The notes beneath the pieces are model-generated. The model made no database searches. It was not told where the DNA came from and saw nothing but the letters and a program-made list of their open reading frames with translations. From positions 22,539-86,538 of the IMG/VR virus record IMGVR_UViG_3300035189_000033: DNA of 64,000 nt. One strand, written 5' to 3'. Each line of letters starts with the position of its first letter. Position 1 is the first letter of the stretch. Source of the DNA: a virus. Below, one piece after another: positions 1 through 7,193 of the stretch. The position numbers and the translations under genes are program-made.

Positions 1-1497
1 GCAACGTCGCTCGAAGACCTGCAATCACTGGCCCGCGACGCAGCGGCGGACCTCGAACACACCGCAGCGCAGCAAACCACCGCCCAGCTTGCGGCCGAAT
101 CGCTGGCGGCGCTGCGGGGCGACGCAGCGGCATCGCTCGAAGCCCTGGCCGGGCCGCAATCCACCGGCGCAAGCCCGCTGGAAACGCTGGCCGGACTGCG
201 CACCGACGCCAACGAACCGGCCGAAAACCTCGCTGCGGAAGCGACGAACGCAGCGATCGGGCAGGAAAACACCGGCACCGTTCGCGGTGACGAAGCGATC
301 CCGCTCGAATCGCTGGAGGGCTTGGCGCGCGACAGTCAGCCACCCCTTGAACACCTGATCGGCGCACAAAGCGACGCAGCGAGCCCAGACGAAGCCAACT
401 CTGCGCAGATATCGACCGGCGCGATCGCGGTTGAGCACCGCGCCAGCGAGCGGGCAGATGCGACCGCGCCGCTGGAAAACCTCGGATCGGTCGTCACCGA
501 TGCAACCAACCCGCTCGAAAGCAAGGCGGGACTGAGCAGCGACGGGGCCATCGCCGCGGAACAGAGCGCGGCGCAGCAGACCACCGGCGCGAGCCCGCTG
601 GAAAGCCTGAGCAACCAGCGCGCCGATGCCGCAGAACCGGCAGAAACACTCGCTGCAGAAGAAACCGATGCCGCCAGCCCGACAGAGTCCACCCAGGGGC
701 TTGCCACCGATCAGGCATCGCCGATCGAAACCCTGGCGGGCGAACAGACCGACACCGAAGCAACGTCGGAAAGCGGGCAGACCGTTGCGGCTGATACAAC
801 GACACCGGCCGAGACACTCACCGGGCTGCAAACCACCCAGGTCAATCCGCTGGAATGGACCGGCTCGGTGGTCGCGGTCAGCACCACGCAATCGATGCCG
901 ATCGAATGGACCGGCACGGTCGAGGCCGACGCAGCGACCGGCGCTGAATTTGTTGCATCGACGGCCGGGGGCGCGGCGCAACCACTGGAAAGCCTTGCCG
1001 CAACCGCAACCGACACCGCGCCATCGCTAGAGTCCTCGGCCGCAGTCACCAAAGACACCGCAAGCCCGGTGCAGCCCGCCACGACCACGCCGGCCTACGG
1101 CGGTGCGACCGATGACACGCTGGCGGAACCGCCGCCCGGCTACCGGCGGATGCTGGACACCAGCGGGATCAACCTGCGTGAACTGCAAGAACAACGACTT
1201 CAGCAGGCGCGCCGTGAAATCGGGCTGTTGCAGGGTGATGAGGTGCCGCTGCTGCCGGCGCCGATCGCAGCCGTGCCGCTGGCGGAGCGCATCGCGTTTG
1301 CCGAATTGCCGGTTATTCAGATCCCGGAACTGCTGCGCGACATGTACGCAGAAGAGATCGCCGCCGCGCTGCTGGCCGCGATCCGGGCGGATGATGCGGC
1401 GGAACTGGCGCGGATCGAGCAGGCGCGTGCGGCGCGGTTACTGCGGATCAATCGTGACGACGCCGACGTTCTGCTGTTGCTTTCGGCACTGATCTGA
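1..1497 (+). CDS. Repeat-rich phage protein, 5'-truncated by window edge
   Basis: The reading frame is open from base 1, so the N-terminus is missing. The first ~365 residues are a run of degenerate repeats of about 13-15 residues with the pattern D-A-x-x-P-L-E-x-L (variants PLESL, PLEWTG, PAETL), separated by Ala/Thr/Gly-rich linkers. The last ~115 residues are different: charged and helical, with LDTSGINLRELQEQRLQQAR near their start. It lies upstream of the scaffold and coat genes, where P22-like phages keep portal and head genes, so a virion-associated role is inferred from position only. I do not recognise a catalytic motif. The stop is followed by 104 bases without a gene. Confidence 0.75.
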   Translation, partial: ATSLEDLQSLARDAAADLEHTAAQQTTAQLAAESLAALRGDAAASLEALAGPQSTGASPLETLAGLRTDANEPAENLAAEATNAAIGQENTGTVRGDEAIPLESLEGLARDSQPPLEHLIGAQSDAASPDEANSAQISTGAIAVEHRASERADATAPLENLGSVVTDATNPLESKAGLSSDGAIAAEQSAAQQTTGASPLESLSNQRADAAEPAETLAAEETDAASPTESTQGLATDQASPIETLAGEQTDTEATSESGQTVAADTTTPAETLTGLQTTQVNPLEWTGSVVAVSTTQSMPIEWTGTVEADAATGAEFVASTAGGAAQPLESLAATATDTAPSLESSAAVTKDTASPVQPATTTPAYGGATDDTLAEPPPGYRRMLDTSGINLRELQEQRLQQARREIGLLQGDEVPLLPAPIAAVPLAERIAFAELPVIQIPELLRDMYAEEIAAALLAAIRADDAAELARIEQARAARLLRINRDDADVLLLLSALI

Positions 1498-1601
1498 TCG
1501 CAAAACCGATACGCTCGCGGCAACATATTGACGACACACGATGATATCCCATAAGAGTCGCTCCGCGAACCTACGACGCGACCCGATGGAGACCTGTTTC
1601 C

Positions 1602-2759
1602 GTGGCATCTACTGCCGTTTCGCGACCGCCTGACATCCTGATCCGCGCCGCGCCGGCGCTGTCGGCGACGGCGGACGGGCCGCTGGAACAGGCTCCACGG
1701 CCGCCCATTTCTGCGTCGAACCATGCGGACGACCAGGACGCGGGCATCCCGGCGGAGATGACGCTGGAAGAGAAAGCCGCCGCAGACGCCGCCAGAACCA
1801 CCCCGGCGCTAAGCGCCAACAACCCTAAGAAGCAAAGCGACTGGCCTGAACCGGGATCGGAGCCAGGACGCGAACCGGCCGCGAAGCCTGGAGACAAGCC
1901 CGCAGCGGAATCGCAAAACGCGACGGAAGACGACGACGTCGATGTGTCGGACCTGCCGCCCGAAACGCAGGCTTTCGCGGTGCGCGAAATTTCCAACGCG
2001 CGCAAGGCCGCACGCGCAAAGGTCAGGGAAGCCACCGCTGCGGCGGACGCTGCCAGGGCTGCCGCCGAAGCCGCACAGGCCGAACTCGCCGAGATGCGCG
2101 CCAAGATTGCTGACGCCAGGCCGGCCGAACCGCCGAAGCTGGATCCGCGTCCGACGCGAGACGGTTTTGACGATCCCGACAGCTACGACAGCGCGCTGAC
2201 CGACTGGGCCGAGCGCGAGGGTGCGCGCAAGGCGGAGGCGAAGATCGCCGCAGAGGCCGCCGCCGCCCGCGCGGCCCAGGAAACCGCCGCACAGGCCGCA
2301 CAGGCTGCCGCCGCCGAAGCGCAACGTGAGGCGCTGAACGCGGACTGGACCGCCAAAGTCGCCGCTGCCTCCGCCAAATATCCCGATTATATCGCCGTCG
2401 CCGAGGGCAATCATCCGGTCTCCATGCCGATGGCCGAAGCGATCATGCGAGCCGATAACGGCGCGGACATCGCCTATTACCTCGGCAAGAACCCCGAAGA
2501 GTCGGCGCGGATCGCCGCGTTGCCCTACTTCGCGAGTCAGATCACCGAGATCGGCAAAATCTCCGCCCAGCTTGCCGCCCCACAAAGCCGCCGGACGCGA
2601 TCGCGCCCGATCGAACCGGTCGAGAGCGGCGCCGCGCCAGCCGACATCGGCACGCGCGAGCCGTCGATGGACGAATGGGGTGCCAAGCGGACGAAAGAAA
2701 TTCTCTCTGCCCGACGGCCGTTCTTCCAGGTGGCAGAGCAGATCGCTAACCGGCACTGA
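1602..2759 (+). CDS. Putative scaffolding protein
   Basis: 385 residues starting at GTG, with GGAG about ten bases upstream. The N-terminal ~120 residues are Pro/Ala/Glu-rich and disordered-looking. Residues ~120-260 are an Ala/Glu/Arg-rich coiled coil. The C-terminal third is more ordered and ends in a basic segment before a helical tail. It sits directly before the coat gene, which is the scaffold position in P22-like phages, and the acidic, helical make-up fits an assembly chaperone that is lost from the mature capsid. The assignment rests on position and composition; no catalytic motif is visible. Confidence 0.65.
   Translation: MASTAVSRPPDILIRAAPALSATADGPLEQAPRPPISASNHADDQDAGIPAEMTLEEKAAADAARTTPALSANNPKKQSDWPEPGSEPGREPAAKPGDKPAAESQNATEDDDVDVSDLPPETQAFAVREISNARKAARAKVREATAAADAARAAAEAAQAELAEMRAKIADARPAEPPKLDPRPTRDGFDDPDSYDSALTDWAEREGARKAEAKIAAEAAAARAAQETAAQAAQAAAAEAQREALNADWTAKVAAASAKYPDYIAVAEGNHPVSMPMAEAIMRADNGADIAYYLGKNPEESARIAALPYFASQITEIGKISAQLAAPQSRRTRSRPIEPVESGAAPADIGTREPSMDEWGAKRTKEILSARRPFFQVAEQIANRH
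1826..1844 (+). repeat. Dispersed 19-bp repeat, copy 1
   Basis: The motif taagaagcaaagcgactgg lies in the scaffold gene. It differs at one base from two other copies at 34797-34815 and 55192-55210. Confidence 0.6.
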
Positions 2760-2770
2760 CGCCGTGAGGG

Positions 2771-2905
2771 CCGAACCGGACGGCATATTCCGGGTGGCTG
2801 AAGCCTAAAACCCGAACCGGACGGGATATTCCGGGTGGCTGACGCCTGAAAACGCCACCGGCGCGACGAAGCCGGGACCGCCACCGGGGCATATCCCGGG
2901 TCGAG
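2771..2905 (+). repeat. Imperfect tandem repeat between scaffold and coat genes
   Basis: Two adjacent copies of a ~41-bp unit, each beginning ccgaaccggacgg and containing atattccgggtggctga, occupy 2771-2851. A decayed third copy (accggggcatatcccgggt) lies near 2885-2905. This fills most of the 210-bp gap before the coat gene. It could be a recombination scar or a transcript-level control element. Confidence 0.6.
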
Positions 2906-2969
2906 GAACCATCACTCATGCAAACAACCAGATAGCCGCTCCGCGTGCGGGGCGCGCAGGAGTTTAACC

Positions 2970-4154
2970 GTGGCCTCGAACGCCCTTCTCACGCCTGCCC
3001 TGATCTCCAAGGAAACTCTGGTGATCCTGGAAAACAATCTGGTTGCGGCTGGCAAGGTGAACCGCCAGTTCGAAAATCAGTTCGTCAAAATCGGCACCAC
3101 GCTCACCATACGCAAGCCGAACCGGTTCAAGATCAGCCTCGGACCCGCGCTCCAGATCCAGGACATCAGCGAGCCCTCGACCTCGATCGCCATCTCGACC
3201 CAGGCGCACGTCGATTTCCAGTTCTCCAGCCAGGAACTGACGCTGACGATCGAGGAATACAGCGAGCGCTACTGCAAGCCGGCAGCCGTCACCATCGCCA
3301 ACACGATCGACGTGTCCGTTCTGGCGAACTTCACCTCGGTCTACAACGAAGTCGGCACGCCCGGCACCTTGCCGGCGAACTTCCCCGCACTCGCCGCCGT
3401 CGGCCAGCGGCTCGATGAATCCGCCGCTCCGCAGGACGGGCGCGTGCTGATCCTCAACCCCGCCGCGTACTGGTCACTGGCGAGCGGGCTGTCGAACCTG
3501 TTCACCCGTTCGGTTGCCGAACCGGCGCTAAAAGGCTTCCTGGCCGCGATCGCCAACTTCGAAATCTACGAAGACCAGAACGTCCAGTCGCAGACCGTCG
3601 GCGCACAGGGCGGCACACCGACCGTCAACGGCGCCGGCCAGACCGGGGCATCGCTGATCACCCAGGGATGGTCGAACAACATCACCGGTCTGCTGAACGT
3701 CGGTGATGTGTTCACCATCGCCGGCGTCTACGCGATCAATCCGCAAAGCCGTCAGTCCACCGGCACGCTGATGAACTTCGTCGTCACCACGGCGGCCAAT
3801 TCATCGGGCGGCGGTGCGGCGACGCTGGCCATCGCGCCGGCGATCACCACCACCGGCGCCTATCAGAACGTCTCGGCTGCACCGGCCAACAACGCCGCGA
3901 TCACCGTGTTCGGCACAGGTGGATCGACGTATTTCCAGAACATCGGATTTACCCGCGATGCGTTCGGTCTGGTGAGCGTGCCGATGGAGCTGCCGGGCGG
4001 TGTCGACTTCGCGGCGCGCGAGATGTGGAAAAACATCTCGATGCGGATCGTTCGGGCGTTCGACATTTTCAACGACGTCACCCCGTGCAGAATCGACGTC
4101 CTGTTCGGAACTTCCTGTTTTTACCCTGAGTTGGCTTGCAGGCTGACCAACTGA
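2970..4154 (+). CDS. Major capsid protein, P22 gp5-like coat
   Basis: 394 residues from a GTG start with AGGAG just upstream. The N-terminal block (residues ~5-105) has the helical E-loop-like region and the run QDISEPSTSIAISTQ. A large insert around residues 210-310 contains GLLNVGDVFTIAGVYAIN and then a β-rich stretch, as in the inserted domain of P22 coat proteins. The C-terminus resumes with a G-F-T-R-D-A-F motif. P22 coat is about 430 residues, so the length fits. It is the main structural subunit of the icosahedral head. The preceding scaffold-like gene and following tail-accessory gene support the call. Confidence 0.85.
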   Translation: MASNALLTPALISKETLVILENNLVAAGKVNRQFENQFVKIGTTLTIRKPNRFKISLGPALQIQDISEPSTSIAISTQAHVDFQFSSQELTLTIEEYSERYCKPAAVTIANTIDVSVLANFTSVYNEVGTPGTLPANFPALAAVGQRLDESAAPQDGRVLILNPAAYWSLASGLSNLFTRSVAEPALKGFLAAIANFEIYEDQNVQSQTVGAQGGTPTVNGAGQTGASLITQGWSNNITGLLNVGDVFTIAGVYAINPQSRQSTGTLMNFVVTTAANSSGGGAATLAIAPAITTTGAYQNVSAAPANNAAITVFGTGGSTYFQNIGFTRDAFGLVSVPMELPGGVDFAAREMWKNISMRIVRAFDIFNDVTPCRIDVLFGTSCFYPELACRLTN

Positions 4155-4157
4155 GCC

Positions 4158-4466
4158 ATGACCAGCCGCCAGATACGCCGCCTGCGCCGCCAGTTCGCCG
4201 AACAGGTGGACCGCGAACGCAACGGCGCGCCAATTCCGGGCGATATCCTCGAACGGATGACCAAGCCGAAGTCGCCGGATGTGTTGTTTCAGGTGGTGGT
4301 GACGGTGCGCGAGAACCGCGCGCTGTTGCCGGTTGGTCCGGCGATGAACCGCGACGCCTGCGGCTTGATGGCGGAAGCGGTCAACAAGCAGATTGCGCTA
4401 GGCCGCGAACGCACCTGGATGAATGCCGCCGTCGTTCCCCTTACCCCGATAACAGGAGTACACTGA
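4158..4466 (+). CDS. Small basic phage protein, function unknown
   Basis: 102 residues, starting four bases after the coat stop. The first 15 residues are strongly basic (RQIRRLRRQF), followed by a mixed α/β part containing DVLFQVVVTVREN. No family is recognised. The gene lies in a tightly packed head-gene run and ends three bases before the next start, so it is probably co-transcribed with the coat gene. Confidence 0.7.
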   Translation: MTSRQIRRLRRQFAEQVDRERNGAPIPGDILERMTKPKSPDVLFQVVVTVRENRALLPVGPAMNRDACGLMAEAVNKQIALGRERTWMNAAVVPLTPITGVH

Positions 4467-4469
4467 GCC

Positions 4470-4778
4470 ATGTCCGGTTCAAACAACGAACCCGTCACCG
4501 TGGGCACCGTCACCACCACGACCAACGCGCGGAACCTGTCGGACGGCAACCCGGTCGGCACCGTGTTCGGCCTGAGCCCGACCGATCTGATCAGCCATTA
4601 CGGGGCGGCAGCGGTGCCGCAGTTCAGCCAGCCGGGTGCGCCCAACACCACGACCGGGGCGGCGGGCAGCGTGACGGCGGCGTTCACCAACACCACCTTC
4701 ACCGGCGGCATCGGCACCTCCGCCTACAGCATCGGCGACATCGTGACGGCGCTGAAGCGATACGGGCTGCTGGCGTAA
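4470..4778 (+). CDS. Small Thr/Gly-rich virion-associated protein
   Basis: 102 residues with an AGGAG ribosome site ten bases upstream. The composition (Thr, Ser, Asn, Gly, Ala) is that of a β-rich phage surface or head protein. The C-terminus carries YSIGDIVTALKRYGLL, a short amphipathic helix like the coat-anchoring ends of small decoration proteins. The structural role is inferred from composition and from its place next to the coat gene. Confidence 0.65.
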   Translation: MSGSNNEPVTVGTVTTTTNARNLSDGNPVGTVFGLSPTDLISHYGAAAVPQFSQPGAPNTTTGAAGSVTAAFTNTTFTGGIGTSAYSIGDIVTALKRYGLLA

Positions 4779-4874
4779 CCCGGCCGAAACGCGAGGGGAG
4801 CCTGGCGGGTGTGCCTACCAAGCGCCCGCCGGTTGCGGTAATCGTGTCTGGATTGACACGGGGACGAGGCGGCA

Positions 4875-5249
4875 ATGGGCACGGTCGAGATGGTGGCGCG
4901 GGCGATGTGCTTCTCGGAAGGCGAAGACCCGGACACGCCGCTGGTGCCGTGGCATGTGCCGATCATTGGCCCGCGCGGCTATTGCGTGGCACCGCCAAAC
5001 GAACAGGTGATTGCGGCGTGGATGGTCTACGCGCGTCAGGCACGCGCCGCCATCGAAGCGATGCACGAACCGTCCGGGGCGATGATCGAGGCCGGCATGA
5101 GAGCGATTCTGCTGCGGAACACGGGGGAGTCCGGCGAGGTGGTGCGTGAGGTCTGGCGCGCGATGACCGCTGCCATGATGGAACAGCCAACCAAGCCGGG
5201 CGAGGCGCCGGACCGGGGCTTCGGCATACGAGAAAAGGCTGCGGGATGA
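4875..5249 (+). CDS. Small phage protein, function unknown
   Basis: 124 residues, starting after GAGG. The first half includes VEMVARAMCFSEGEDPDTPL and the second half is helical. No family is recognised. Its stop overlaps the ATG of the next small gene by four bases (ATGA), which suggests translational coupling within the head operon. Confidence 0.65.
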   Translation: MGTVEMVARAMCFSEGEDPDTPLVPWHVPIIGPRGYCVAPPNEQVIAAWMVYARQARAAIEAMHEPSGAMIEAGMRAILLRNTGESGEVVREVWRAMTAAMMEQPTKPGEAPDRGFGIREKAAG

Positions 5250-5425
5250 AGAAACCACCACCCAAGAAACCGTTGGCCGCGGCAAAACCGCCGAGTATTC
5301 CGATAAACCAACGATACGACGCGCAAGCGGCATTGCCCCGCATTCGGGCGGGCTTGGCTCGCCGCAACCGAATGCGTAGAACACACTCAAACGTGCGCAT
5401 GAGATCAAGCAAGATCCGAAACTAA
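5246..5425 (+). CDS. Very basic 59-residue protein
   Basis: Starts inside the stop of the preceding gene (ATGA overlap) and encodes 59 residues, of which about a third are Lys or Arg. It begins MKKPPPKKPLAAAKPP and ends in an Arg/Ser-rich tail. The composition suggests nucleic-acid or capsid-interior binding, but no family is recognised. The four-base overlap and in-operon position are the main evidence that it is real. Confidence 0.5.
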   Translation: MKKPPPKKPLAAAKPPSIPINQRYDAQAALPRIRAGLARRNRMRRTHSNVRMRSSKIRN

Positions 5426-5493
5426 TGCACCACGTACGCTTGCACGCCAAGCAAGAAAGAGCGGCGTTAACCAAGGTCATCGGGAGAAAGTAA
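5425..5493 (+). CDS. Candidate 22-residue leader-like ORF
   Basis: A 22-codon frame whose ATG overlaps the TAA of the preceding gene by one base and whose TAA overlaps the ATG of the next gene by one base (TAATG at both ends). It is rich in His, Arg and Lys. The double overlap would allow ribosomes to pass from one gene to the next, but the frame is short enough to arise by chance. Confidence 0.3.
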   Translation: MHHVRLHAKQERAALTKVIGRK

Positions 5494-6431
5494 TGGCGAT
5501 CCTACAGCAGCACGCAGACGCAATTGTTCGAGGCGCACCGCCGGAACGGGTGCACCAGAAATACCCGCGGCACATGACGCATCCGGCCTATACGCCGGGC
5601 TCGATCGGCACTGAGGTCAAGTCGCCGGGCGGCTTCACCTATCATGTCGGCGGCACACCGATCCGCTACGCGCCGGTGCTCGTTATGGATGAGGGCCAGG
5701 AAGAATACTACAAGTCACAGGGGTATGTGACCCAGGGCGAATCTGATCCGGCCGCGTTCGCCGCTGCCGTCGCCACGATGCGCCCGGCGGGCGAGGAATA
5801 CGAACCGCAGGAATATCCGAAATGGGTCGGCGGCAAGCTGGTGCAGAACGCCGAAGAGGAGGCGCGGGCGGCGCGTGAGCGGCGGGTGCAGTTGGGCATC
5901 GAAGAACCGGCTGAGAAACCGGGCGACGATCCGACGCCAAAGGAGCCACCTCCGCAAGAGTCCACACCACCAGCGCCCGAAAAGACGACCCCGCCGGACG
6001 AGCCCGAGCCGCAGCCAGCCGCCGCGCAGTCTGCGGTCACTGAGCGCATTGCCGCGCTGGAGGGATCGCTGTCGGAGATCAAGCTGATGCTACGCGCTCT
6101 GACACGGTCGGCGGCAGAAGCCGACCAGCCGGTGCAGGTGCTGGCGGCTCAGGGCCCGGGGCCGCAATCCGCGCCGGTTGCGCCGCCTTGGGACGAACCC
6201 GCCGGTGCCAATGAACCGACCGACGTGACGGCGGAAAAACCCCCCGAAATAGCGGAAAAACCCCCCGAAAAGACTGCAAAACCCGAGAAAAATGCGGTCG
6301 CAGCACATGACAAACCCATCAAACAGCGCAAGGCCCGCCCGCCCTCAAAGCGCAAGATGGAGGAGCAGCACCGCGCGCAGGACGCCGCCCGCCGGGTCGC
6401 CGCGGTCATGCACCCCTCGCACGCGCACTGA
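5493..6431 (+). CDS. Pro/Glu-rich phage structural or assembly protein
   Basis: 312 residues. Residues 1-130 are a compact part with GGFTYHVGGTPIRYAPVL. Residues ~135-185 are a Pro/Glu/Lys linker, and residues ~185-210 are a short coiled coil (ERIAALEGSLSEIKLMLRAL). The rest is a charged tail with a tandem EKPPE motif and a basic end. It lies between coat and tail-accessory genes, so a head-assembly or virion role is inferred. No enzymatic motif is visible. Confidence 0.6.
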   Translation: MAILQQHADAIVRGAPPERVHQKYPRHMTHPAYTPGSIGTEVKSPGGFTYHVGGTPIRYAPVLVMDEGQEEYYKSQGYVTQGESDPAAFAAAVATMRPAGEEYEPQEYPKWVGGKLVQNAEEEARAARERRVQLGIEEPAEKPGDDPTPKEPPPQESTPPAPEKTTPPDEPEPQPAAAQSAVTERIAALEGSLSEIKLMLRALTRSAAEADQPVQVLAAQGPGPQSAPVAPPWDEPAGANEPTDVTAEKPPEIAEKPPEKTAKPEKNAVAAHDKPIKQRKARPPSKRKMEEQHRAQDAARRVAAVMHPSHAH

Positions 6432-6449
6432 TCGGCGGTCTAAGCAACG

Positions 6450-7175
6450 ATGACCACCGCGCTTGATCTGATCCAGGACAGCCTCGAAATGCTCGGCGTC
6501 TACGGCCCGGGCGATACCATCAGTGCGGCCGACCTCGACCGCTCATTGACCGCACTGAACGACATGATCGACTCGTGGTCCAACGAGTCGATGACGTGCT
6601 TTGCGTGGCAGCAACTGAGCTTCGCGCTGCAACCCAACATCACGCAATACACCTGCGGCACCGGCGGCTCGATCAGCACGATCCGCCCGCTGCGGGTGTC
6701 CGACGCCGCAGGGTCCGCCTACCTGCTCGATGCGGACAACAACAAATACCCGATGGACGTGCTGGGTCAGCTCGCGTTCAATCTGCGCACCACGGCGGCA
6801 GTGAGTTCCAATCTGCCGGACACGCTGTTCTACGATCCGCAGTTTCCGCTTGGGATCGTCAACATCTGGCCGACGCCCTGCCAGGTTTATCAGTGCTATT
6901 TCTACTCGTACCTGCAACTCGGCGACTTTCCGACGCCCGAAACCAACGTGTTGCTGCCGCCCGGCTACAATCTGGCGATCAAGACCAATCTGGCGATCGC
7001 ACTCAAGCCCTATTTCACCGCCGCCCAGCTTGATCCCATCGTGGTCAGCCGCGCGGCGGAATCGAAGGGCAACGTCAAGCGCAACAACAACCGCACGCAG
7101 CGGTCGGTGTTCGATCCGGAAATCATCGCCCGCGGGCAATCGACCTATAACATCAGAAGTGACCGGAACTACTAG
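6450..7175 (+). CDS. P22 gp4-like tail accessory factor
   Basis: 241 residues. The N-terminus reads LIQDSLEMLGVYGPGDTIS followed by a helix with LTALNDMIDSW, the typical opening of the gp4/tail-accessory family that plugs the portal and starts tail assembly. The middle has W-P-T-P and aromatic-rich strands, and the C-terminus is basic (KGNVKRNNNRTQR). P22 gp4 is shorter (~166 residues), but phage homologues of this size are usual. The next gene is the gp10-like stabilisation factor, which matches P22 order. Confidence 0.8.
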   Translation: MTTALDLIQDSLEMLGVYGPGDTISAADLDRSLTALNDMIDSWSNESMTCFAWQQLSFALQPNITQYTCGTGGSISTIRPLRVSDAAGSAYLLDADNNKYPMDVLGQLAFNLRTTAAVSSNLPDTLFYDPQFPLGIVNIWPTPCQVYQCYFYSYLQLGDFPTPETNVLLPPGYNLAIKTNLAIALKPYFTAAQLDPIVVSRAAESKGNVKRNNNRTQRSVFDPEIIARGQSTYNIRSDRNY

Positions 7176-7193
7176 CGTTTTGAATGGGTTAAC

